Assembly: GCA_964023205.1 (NCBI GenBank)
Contig: OZ026851.1
Coordinates: 10,457,637 to 10,521,636 of the forward strand
DNA from: Lutraria lutraria
Lineage: Eukaryota > Mollusca > Bivalvia > Venerida > Mactridae
Reading direction: 5' to 3'
Length of the DNA: 64,000 nucleotides
Shown: positions 1 through 12,300 of the stretch, in pieces
How positions within the stretch are numbered: the first letter of the stretch is position 1
How the letters are laid out: each line of letters begins with the position of its first letter
Made by a program: the position numbers and the translations under genes
The notes under the pieces: generated by a model
The model's input: the letters and a program-made list of their open reading frames with translations, nothing else
Databases searched by the model: none
What the model was told of the DNA's origin: nothing

Positions 1-170
1 TATTCAAACTGACTAGCTTTGCTTAGAAATATCTGCATTAAATAAATCAATATGCCCCCCATGGCAGCTTGACTTAACCTCATACAAACGGATGGACAAG
101 ACAATCAATATACACCTCTGTATGACACAGAAACATCCAAACAAATAGTAAGAAAAAAATGTTATCTTAC

Positions 171-313
171 TGTGGCCCTGAGATCAGCTGAAATTTTTTC
201 TTTACCATCACAGTGAGCATTGAAAAGTTCTGTTGCCTTGGCAACAGTGTCAGGGTCGCCATAACGTCCCATCTTCAACAGAACAAGTTCTCTCAACATG
301 GCAGTTAAAGCTC
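171..313 (-). CDS. NPEPPS: NPEPPS exon 15
   Basis: Residues 724-771. It encodes [19 protein letters not shown] and ends [11 protein letters not shown] at a GTAAGA donor, matching human ILSADLR. The next exons would be to the left of the window. Confidence 0.93.
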
Positions 314-3300
314 CTGAAATAAAATACAACTAATTTAGCTCTTTCTATTCATAACAGAACTTATTCATACATAAAATCTTTAGGCACCTGAAATAAGATA
401 CTTCGAATCTAGATCTTTCTGTTCAAAACAAAATGTACCCATACATTAAATCTTTGATTCAATCAAACACTAAAACTCATACAACAATTTTATGATGTAA
501 GGTCAAGTCCTTTCAACCTAACAAGTGCTCAAGAGAGATCAACCATTGTAGCCTGTTCCCCCACAAGTAACCATCAACTACCCAACATAAAAGCTCAAAC
601 AGACCAAAGATTACTCAGTCTGTGGCACCACATTCAAAATGGCCGGAAATGTGCATAGTGTAATAGGAGGAAAATAATGTATGCGATGCGGGGCTTGAAC
701 TCGTGACCTCCTGCTTGCAAGTCAGATTCTCTACCAACTGAGCTAATGGGGCTGTTAATATTACAGTCAATTTATAAATACTATATACACCATACTGCTA
801 CCATAGCTAACAACCTGTGTTATATTATGCTTCATACCTTCTCCTTCTTTGACCTCCCAACCAAGTTTTCTAGCTACAGGTCCGAATAAATTCTTGGCAT
901 AATTTTTATAAGCATCGCTAGCGTCAGTGTATTGCAGCATGATGGCAACTGTGGAAAGGTTAGCTGAAAGATCTTGCCATACTGTGAAGTTATCTTCATT
1001 CACGTAACCAGAGGCAACCTTTAGAACATCAACTGTGGAGGCTTCACCAGCTCTAGCCTATGAATAATAAAAAATAACATAAATTGAAAGAAAAACAAGA
1101 AGGGCAAGTGGCACTAGGATGCTCATCTGAGAAACATGTTATGGCAATATTACTCATGATTTAAATTTGTACTGCAGTAAATATAATATATTGGAAAATA
1201 TACCTAAGCGATATTATTTAAGCAATTTTGTTAGACGGCCTTTACATGTTGCTACATACAAAATATCTAAACCATGTGCTCAAAAAGGGATTTTTAAATA
1301 CTTTCCTATGTAAGCCTATGTAAAACATGTGACCCCTGGAGCAGGGCCATTGTTAGAGGATCTCTGGATGTCGCTCCATGCCAATTATCTGCGCTAAACA
1401 TTGTGCTTTCAGACAAAGAATATTTTTTTATATTTTCCTATATAAATATTTACAAAACATGTGACTCCTGAGACAGGGCTGATTATTAATTAAGTATTCG
1501 GAGATTTTCTACAGGATATTTATACTTACCAGAGCAAAAAGATCATTCTCAAGACTGAGGCGATCCCTAGGGGCCATGGTCTGATCCCTGATTGCTGGAA
1601 TAAGGGTGTCTAACATGTCAGATGTGTACTGTACTCTATATACACCAACTGATCCAGCATTCAGCTAAAAAAAAAACATACTAAGTTTGGAAAATAGAAC
1701 CCATATAAATGGTATTGTGAATTTTAGCTATAGCATGTTTACAGTCAAAGAACAGATATTTTGCTGAAAATTGTCAAAGAAAGAAAGAGTTTTTTGAATT
1801 TTTTTCTATTTCGAAATATTTACTATAAACATTAAATTAAAACATTTTGATATCTATTTCAACTTCTGGCTATTGTATCTGTACACAATAAAAAATAAAC
1901 ACAATCAAACTTCTATTTGTGTTATTTTTGGACCAAATTTTACAAAAAATATTTTACATTCATTTGGAGAAAAACAGCCAAAAGAGAAAGACTTCAATAC
2001 AGAGTTACGGTATCATAACAACAGAGTCAGAGTAAAACAAATTTTGTATGTATATTTTTGTATATTGCTGAAAAACTGCAAATGTCTTCATAACTTCCAA
2101 TCTTTACATGATATTTTAGCTTAACTTCTTTTGTTTAATTAGGAGGTTAAATGTATACGTGTTTAATTAATTTGAGCACCTACCTTTACCCAAGATTCAG
2201 GTTTAACATTATCCAATGTAAAAGTTTGTTTGGGGGAATCCAGCAATATGGTTTTCACTGGGGTATTAGGACTTTCAGACGTACAAATAGAGATTGGAAC
2301 TAACCATTCTGTACTCTCATCTGAAATAATTACCATAATATTACACTATTCTCAAAAGGAATGATGTCCCTCTTACTAATGCATAGAACTGTATAATGTT
2401 TGAATACATATTCAGATGAATTAAGCAGACAAACTAATGTATCAATATCATTTGATCATAAATAAACTCAGAAATACGAACACACAAAATATGAGATTTT
2501 ATGCTGGGTGACCAATGCCACAGGGTGGCCTTTATTTAGAGGCGGCTGCTTACACAGGTTTCATTGAAGTTTCAAGTTTTCTTTTATAAATCAACTCTAT
2601 TGAGTCCATTCTGTTTGGACCAAAGGGTGGTCTCAATGGCAAGGATTTACTGTATTTGAGACAATTATTCTCTAAAATAGATTTCCTATATTCCTCTTAG
2701 TACAACAAGTACCCTCACCTTTATTTGTTTTACCATCAGCATTGAACTTCTCCTGCGTGATTTCAATAGTTCTTGTGTTCCCATTCTGTGTCTGAGATGC
2801 CTAGATTTAGAAAGTTAAAAATACATTAAGTAAACTTAGATGAGACACCCACTTCCATGGTCGAGTGGTTAAGGTTCCTGACTCAAATCAATGTAACCTC
2901 TCATTGATAGAGGATTGTGGGTTTGAGCCCTGCTACCAACCATGCCACATTATGTGAGAAAGTAGACAGTTGCTTACGGAGAATGGGAGTCTAGTACTGA
3001 TTCTTCCCAGGAACGATGGTTAGGTGAACTGTCCGCCTCATATGACTCCAATTGTTGAAAAGGGGCATACAACTCAAATAAACAAATAAACAAACAAATC
3101 AACACTCAGAGTCTATATGTGGCAAATACAGAATATCCAGGCTTTGATGAATGAGCCGAATCCTGGGTAGTAAATTCACGGGTGTGCTTTTGTCTGCCCC
3201 TATCACATTTGATTGGAGAGCTAATGGGTTGGTGAGCTTTTGTCCAGATACCATATTATAGAGGTGGTGTTTGTAACATCAGCCAGTTCATATCAGCCCA

Positions 3301-6300
3301 ACACCAGGTTGAATTGACTGTCTAGAAACACACAGATCTATCGAGAGGGAAAATGGTACAAACTCTTTAAATCCTTCCGTATATAACAAGAAGGAAATAA
3401 CAAAATTGTAACATATATCTCTGACATCTCTCCACAAATAAGACTTAACCTCAATAACTATCATAAAAATGCAGATGAGACATCCTGGCACTCAGAATCT
3501 TCAATAAAACATAACGCAATTCTAAATCTATTCTAACAACAATCTGTACCAATATTTCACTTTTCAGCACTTGTCAAAAATTTAAATGCATATTCACATT
3601 TGTTTTATAATAATAGAGCTGTCAGATCCATAGAAGGAAATTTTTCAAAAATTATTTACCTGTGTCTTATACACAGGTGTGACCTATTAGTATACACAGG
3701 TGATTACGGTAACTTAGCTAAGTCTGATACCTTGATTACAGGAAATCCCATCTGGCTGGTCCATGCAGCCATCACCTTACCAACTGGTTTACCACTGGCT
3801 TCCTCCAGAGCTTCCCAGAGATCTTCAGTAAATGTGTTCTTGTAAGCATACTTTTTCAAATAACTGTGCATTCCTTTCCTGAAGTCCTGCAATAAAAATA
3901 CTTTATTTCTTTCAATTCGTAGTGAAATTTATTACATTTTCTCTGTTATGTAAAATAAGCATCAGCCAAGATGGCCCTATATCGCTCAAATGAGAATCAT
4001 TGTTACTCATTAAAACTTTGTTTTGAACCAGTGTCGTGAGGTCAGCCGATATCAAGGTTTTCCTATGATTTGACATGGTGACCTAGTGCTTGATCCTTGA
4101 CGATCCGTGTTTGAACATAACCTACATATCATTAAAACAACCATTCTAACTACATTTGGTGAAGATACAATCAAAACTGTGATATCTACAATGTTAACAA
4201 ATTTTTCCTAAGATTTGACCCAGATGACCCATGTTCGAACTTCTCTTACATATCATTAAGACAAACATTCTATCAAGGTTTGGTGAAGATCAAATCAGAA
4301 TTTTACAACTACAGTGTAAATAAGGTTTTCCTAAGATTTGACCTCATGACCAAGTTTTTGACCCCAGGTGACCCATATTTGAACTTTTCCTTAATATCAT
4401 TAAGACGAATCTGACAAGGTTTGGCGAAGATCCAATTAAAACTATGACATCTCGAGCTTTAACATGGTTTTTACCTAAAATTTGACCTGGTGACCTAGTT
4501 TTTGACCCCAGCTGACCCATGTTCAAAATTGACCCACAGATCATCTAGGCAAACATTCTGACAATATTTGGTGAAGATCCAATCAAAAGTGTGACAAGGT
4601 TTTCCTAAGATTTTACCTGGTGACCTAGTTACTGACCCCAGATCTGTACAGATCCATTTTTGTACATGACCTTCAAATCATTAAAACAAACAATTTGACA
4701 TTTTGGTGAAGATCCAATTATAACTGTGAATTCTAGAGTGTTAACATGGTTTTTCAGTTTTTCTGCAACGTAGTAGTTCCAAACATCCTATAAATAATTT
4801 GGATTGACTAAACAGTGGTTACCCTTATACTTATACACATTCTTGCATTTATTGCATCATCTGTTAGAGAGGTAGGTCAATTTTCATAAAGGTAACTTCA
4901 TTTGATTTTGAGGTACTACTTTACGTTAGGGGTAGAGGAACAAAAATGGTCGCAACTCTTTTAACTGATGGTTTTTTAAAAATTCACTTGTAAATGTCTT
5001 AATGGATATACAAAAGAATGGCAATATTTAAATTACAATCCTTAACACTTCAAATTACACTTCGAAAACCTTAATCTGACAATAGGGTATACAATATTCT
5101 TAACAGTATACACTAATACCTGTTTCAGTGGCCAGCTCTGACTAAAGACCAGCAGTCATTAGAGGCAACATTTTACAGGTTTGACAGCAAAAAATTAGCC
5201 TAATTTAAGAAAATTCATGCTTCTCCCATAATCAATATGAACATATTGATTTTACTGTAAAAAACTCACTTCATCTCCAATGTAGTCATGTAACATTCTG
5301 ATGACTGATGCTCCTTTACTGTATGAAATGGCATCAAAGATTTCATCTACCTCATCAGGACCACCTACAGGAACCTGGAAAATATGTAACAAAAATAATT
5401 CCCCCATTTATTGACCACACGTAATTGTTTCAGACATCAAGAGTGTCCCACACTTACTGTGGAATCATTAATTTTTGTTGGGGATTTAATTTTGTGGATC
5501 GGCTCATCCACAAAATCAAATCCCCACTGATTTAAATACAGAGATAAGGCATTTTGTTTAAATACCAAAATCCACAAATTTATGTCCCCACGAAATAGCC
5601 ATTAAAATTGAGCCCAATGAACATAAATGAAAATACAGTATTAAATCTTAACAAACCGCAAGTTCTGATTTCGTCATTATTTCAATGTGGGTTGAAATAC
5701 ATCTTTCCAATGCAAAACAAAAAACACATGTTCACTACAAAACTAAATAAGATACTTTCTGTCAATTATATTACTTCCCAAGATATTGTTTGGCATGAGT
5801 ATTATTCAATATTCAATTCATACTTCTATTTTAACTGAATCAACTTAGAACTGAAGTAGCACAAAAAAGTGATAACAATTCTGGACTGAGCAAGAACTCA
5901 AACTAAGTGAAATCTTAACTGAGTGTAAAATGTAAATTGAATAATACTCAAAGTGAAAACTTCAACTGAATGAAAACTTATATACAACAGTAAAATAAGT
6001 TAAAACATGAGCAAAAACTTAAATTAAGTAAAAATTTAATTTGAGTGAAACCCTGATTACAGTATAAAATGTAAATTGAGTTTTTTTTAAATTAAAACCT
6101 AATCTGAGTAAAACTAATATTAGTGAAGAGAAAAATTGTGTGAAAACTTCTTAGAACTAACTTCAGTTCATTGACTTGTAGAACTCAAAACTATGTGATA
6201 CAAGAGTTTAATGGAATACTCTTAATGTGTTTCTTACACAAAAACAAGGCTAGTCCTACAACATACCTCAATAGGATGACTTGTATGTAGAGCATCTAGA

Positions 6301-9300
6301 TTCAAAGCACGTCCCAAATCTTGATTCACGAACTGTGTCCAGATATCAAACTCAGGGAAACAATAATCAACACACAGGTATTCTATCCACGATGCAAAAC
6401 CCTCATTTAGCCAAAGATGAGTCCACCATTCCTGTATTTAAAAACATTCTAGTGTAAGGCCATTCCTAAACATAAATTATGTTGGTGCGACCAACTCATT
6501 AATAAAAAAACCCTGGCACTTAAACTTTTGAAGCGATTCTGTCAATTATTTTGGCTTTATTATAAGCTTGTGTACACTACAAGCATGTAATGTTAACAAA
6601 AAAGTCTACCTGCCTCCTCATTGTTTATAATCTCTTATGTTTTCTGAGTTAAGAACAACATTATTAAAAAGTTTGCATGACGCAGCAGTGATCTCAATAG
6701 TTTGACTGTTTCTTCAAAAACAGACAAGGTAACAAATGTCCAATGAATATAAAAGAGTCAGCCTTTACTACACAGACTCCATTTCATTGCTCCTAGATTA
6801 TAAGAAGCAAGTGTTACTTCAACCTGGCTGATGAAATCATTACCAGGTATTCCTAATAGGAAGACACTCTATAAATTCAATAATTAAGTGCTTATATAAG
6901 GGAGCACTGCCATGGCCCCAGGGCCTTTTTTCCAAAAATTGGGAAGGGGCCTTAGCCTTTCATTTTGGGAAATTCAAGCACGATAATTGGCCAAATTTTG
7001 AGAAGGTTAGATTACTGAGTTTAATTTTGAGAATTTCTTGGGAAAAAAACAGCCTTTTATAGAAAGAAGAAAAGCCCTGTGGTCTAGTGACTGATGCACT
7101 GGTTTTGTGACCTGGTGATATGGGTTCGACTGCAAGTCGCAGCAGGTCATAGCCATCCATGTGAAATTTGACAACAATGTTGATATTCCTCAACATGTGG
7201 AGAAGTTGCCGAATCCTTGTGGTAGGGTAAATAAGTACTGGTTAGCATACCATCAAGAAAAACTTTTAGGTGAAATTGGCTGCCGTATATAACTGAAATT
7301 GTCTAACAATGGTGTTTAACCCAAAATAAATAAACAAAATAAAAAGGATAATAGGACAAGCCTTACCATGGTTACTAAATTACCAAACCACTGATGAGCC
7401 AGTTCATGGCCAACAACTAAAGCTACCCATTGTTTGGCTGTTGATGAGGAATGCTTAGGGTCAATTAGAAGAGCTGTCTCTCTGTAGGTAACAAGACCCC
7501 AGTTCTCCATAGCACCTATTAAATTATAAGAATATCATTTATTGCATCCTGAGAATATCAAATTTCTATTGTTAAAATTCAATTAACTGATACAGACACT
7601 TGCTATAACTCAAGTCAAATCTATAAAGGAGTTATCTGTGAGCAATTAATTACAACTGAACTCTAGAATTTTTAAGACCCTTAAATCGTTCTTAAACCAT
7701 ATTAAGATAAGAATTTCAGCAATCCAAACTTACATGCCTTAAACCAGTAAATCCACAAGTCAAGCTACATGTTAGTTTCTATGGTAACAGAATAATAAGC
7801 AATCACTATGAAATCAGTTCCATCTATCACCACTATTATTTTGTGCCTTATACAACTGTAGTTCTAGTCCAGTCCCATAGTGGGAACATGCATCAGTCTT
7901 GTCAATCTGTTCAAATTGACAAAAAAAATCCCCTTCAAGATTTCTGAACTGGGGTTTTGAAAAATGAAACAAGACTAACATACCAGCTGAGAAATCAGCA
8001 ATAGCTATAAGGTCCATCTTTGGAAGAGGGTAAGCAATGTTGAAATAATCGTTGTAGAAAGGTAGTGTCTTCACAGCAACCTGAGGAAATAGTAATAGAC
8101 ATTTATTTTACCATCATTTTGGGTTTGCTCATAGTCATCTACAGTAAATCAAAGAACTGAAAGTACTCATGGAAGCTGAATTTACAATAAATAAGACTTG
8201 CACTGCAACATAGAACAGAAATAGTTTACTATTTGCATGGCGGATGTAGAAAACACAGCACCTTGGTCTGAATCGAAATTCATGCTTGTCAAGTGAGTAA
8301 TGGTAAGCTGAACTATTGTCAAACTTCCAAAAATAAAATTTATGATTTATCTAATGGACATAAAAACTAAAATACACGAACCAAGGATCATAAATTATAT
8401 GAAGAAATAAATCATTTGAAGATAAACCATGAAACAAAGGTCTTTAAGAACAGTTGATACTCATTCAAAAATTTATTTGATCAATTACAGTAAAACCTTG
8501 ATTATCCGAAAACCTGGTCTTATCTGAAATGAAATCTCTGTCCCAATTTCCCCCTATATATTTCAATGCAGAATAGCTGGATTATCCGAATCATGTAATC
8601 TGAAACCATGGATTATCCGAAATAATATTTTGGTCCCGTTGATTTTGGATAATCAATCGAAGTTTAATGTACATTAATTAATAAATTTTTCATAAAATAG
8701 GACAATTATTTCTATGGTTGTCTATATTTACTGGTAAGTGATAACTCAAGTATAAATGTAGCAATACTTAACTACTTACATCAAGTGCAAACTGTCCCTG
8801 TTCTTTCTTTCCTACAGGTGTGTACACACGGATCTCCACACCGTTAGCATCTTTGGCCTCAACAAAGTCATACTCTCCAACGCAGAAAGCCAACAAGTAT
8901 GTAGACATGATTGGGGATTTATCATATTTCATCACTTTAAGGTTACTGTCCTTGGCATCTCCAGTTTCAGATATAACAGGCTGTGGAAAAAACATGTCCA
9001 TCACTTAATAGATTGTAAATTGAACATTTCTTGTACCTTCTCAGCACAGTAACTCAAGTACAAGATGGCTGACATTGCTTAAATTACAGTTCTTTGTAAA
9101 CCAATCAAATGTCAAATCAATATTCAACTAGAAATATGTCCAGAGAATGCCCCTGTTGAGAGGTAAGTCAAAAAGGGGCCATAACTCCTGTGAAAATGTA
9201 TGGCCTGTATTTTATTATTATACACCTTCATTTATTAATCTAATCCGTGAATTTTTTTTTAGTTATCTGACAGACGCATGGACGAACAGGGTAACACTGC

Positions 9301-12300
9301 TCTTCCGCCATTTCACATTCCCCCAATACTGTGTCCAATCATGGATGAAGCACTGTAAAATATAATGTGTCTGTAAAGAGGAAATCACAGTACTGGAGAA
9401 ATTCAATTCCAGCTTGGGGATCTATGAAATTCTGTTTTCTTTTTAGGTGCAAATTAAGCACGACTTCGAATCCAATTATAAAGAGCTGGTCATTCAATTT
9501 ACCCAAACAATGATAATTCTTGTTTGAAGCAATTTCTGTCACCAAAAGCAGACCACTCAAGGAGTAGTCAAACAAAAAGATCTTATTTAATAATGAAATC
9601 TTACCATATTGGACAATGCAACTCTGTTTTTAGGAACAATCAATGTTATATCAAATGTGGCCTTCAATGCAGGCTCATCCCAACATGGGAAGGACCTTCT
9701 TGCATCTGATGCCTGAAAACAGAGGAAGGAATTGTTACAGAACAATATATGGTAACCATAGTATTAATATAATAAAGACAACTCTTTAATAACTCAAGAC
9801 TGACTAAGGGAGACAACTTCTGTAATGGCTGACATTTTAAGGTATATATTTCTTACATCTTGGATATTACAGATTTATCTTGAGTCTACATTGAGTATAA
9901 GCCAAATTAATTTCGATAGACATTTTGAGAAATAAATCAATTACACTAGTGAATCCTGGATTAATTTAAATTATACAGTCAAACCTGTGAGCAAAGGCCA
10001 CCCTTGGGAAATAAATAATGTGGCCTTTTTTGACTGGTGGGCTTTATTCAGATCTCCTTTTGTTCTAAATAATCAATGATGGTTTGTCAAAGAATGGCCT
10101 TTATTCACAGGATGGCCTATATTCGGAGGTGGCTGCTAACACAGGCTTGACTGTACATGTATCAAATGATGAAACTGGGACAAAGCCTCATATCTGCAAT
10201 CTTGTTAAGATAAATTATGTTTATTGTTTAAATAGTATGTAGATTAATCCCACATGAATACTGATTAGACTGTTTCTTTGTACCACACTAATGAACTTAT
10301 TTTGTTTTATTTGTAACTAGTTTAGTGAGTTTATACATATCATATTTTGCAGGTACTTAACGTCTATGATAAACTCTCAAAAATCTAAATATTCCATGAG
10401 AATTCTTTGTTAACTCACTGTCCAAAAGCTAGTAAGTTTCTAATCTGGCTAGTGAACTTTCTCAAAATTGTGTATTCTGGCTAGTGGTAAATTGTTAATT
10501 TTTTATAGCCAGCATATAGTTTGGGATAGTGCTTTTAATCAGTTTGAACACAGATAGAATCACGATTATTACCTCAAACTGGGTCACAGCTGCGTATCTA
10601 TCCTCCCCGTCGGGACCAGAATATTTACTGCGGTAAAATCCCTTCATCTTGTCATTTAATTCACCAGTAAATACAACTTTCAAGGTGCCATCTCCAACCT
10701 GCAATGATCCATAAATCAAACAGCACTGAGCATACCTCAACTTACATAATATTCAGATAGAATATAATAATATGATAATCAGCTGGGGTAATCTGTAATA
10801 TATCTTTTTTTTTATTGAAACGTTTTTTTCCATACCAGACAGAATTTCCAACAATTTCATTAAGTGTTAAAAATTGTACATGAGGTAACTTGCAAGCCTG
10901 GTCATTGTCTGAAAAAATGAACCTCAAGTTGGATAATCCCATTTATACCTATAAGTAGAGAGGTTCCCTAAATTACCCTGGAAAAAACAATGTTACATGT
11001 ATATCTAACAGGAAACAATTCAAAGTGTTCAAGAGACAATAGAAACTCCAATAGATGTAATTTCTGAATCAGGAGTTAACAATCCTTCACCTGATAGAGG
11101 TCTACTAATGGAACCAACTTTAGTGGGACTAAAAAGGTCTCAGATTTTCTAGATGCTAGATAATCTCTTTCAACCAAACCTTGTGTTGCTTTTTCACTAA
11201 ACATGACATTAAGTCATTCACACTCCTTAGACCACAATGCTTTCATAAATAGATTCAAGCAACTTGTATAAACACATACAGTCTTCACGAAAAACCTTTT
11301 TAATCACTAGAAATTCGGTCCAGTGAAAATACTTTACTGGACAAATTTTAGTGGACCTAAAAAGTTCACACAAAATTTCAAATTTATTGTGAAATTATTC
11401 AAATATGATAGAAAATTATCACTGAAAGATTTTTTTATTGGACCATTGAGCCACTGACCTGCTCATAATGACTGGACCGACAGCCAAATTGGTCCTCGGT
11501 CTGGTGCTAAATTTGTAGACAGCAATTAATTACATGGAAATGTCTTATAACCCACTGAACCTGCAAAATAAGAACTTACAGCAAGCTGATCAGGGAAGGT
11601 GAAAGTCACTAGCTCCTTATCTTTGTTGAACTCGACAGTTCCAGTAACTTCAGATGCTCCTGATGCAGTGTATGTCACTGAGCTGATTTCAATGTCAGCA
11701 GAATTCACTGTAATTGAACTTGTGGCTGTTGCAATCTGAAATAAATTTGAAGAAAATGCTTGCAAAAATCTGAATTAAACATATTTTGCCCTTCAGAGGT
11801 GATGTATAGGCCTTAAATCACCAACAACATTAATTCACTCCCCATAATTTCAGGGTTCTCAATAACAGCAGGCTGCAGGCCAATTTAGCCGCTTAGAAAT
11901 GTGTTTGGGCCTGTTAGGAATCTCAAAAGTTTATAAAATATTGCTAGAAAATGCCCAGACCCCCCCCCCCAGCAGGCCTGTTAGTCTAGCTTTTGGGCCT
12001 GTTGGTCACAAACTTATTGAGAACCCTGCATAATGATAGGTGCATGTAGGACTCAGAGGAATATTTAAACCTTAAGTAGCTGTAGCTATTTTTAGACATA
12101 AAACAGAAAGTAGAAATTCTACAAAGACTCCATCAATTATACTTCATGTTTTTGTTGTTGTTTCTTTAAATACAAATGGTTGAAAATTGCAAAATGAAAA
12201 TCGTTATATTTACTAAGATACTTCTTCATGCCTAAGACTGGGTATTCTAAGCTAGGCTTGAAATAAATGTTAAGGGATACTTGTCAAGTTGACCAAAAAA

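Noticed and set aside
1873..2124. 83-residue plus-strand frame and other plus-strand frames across 1-14 kb
   Set aside because: They lie in introns or opposite to NPEPPS exons and show no conservation pattern.
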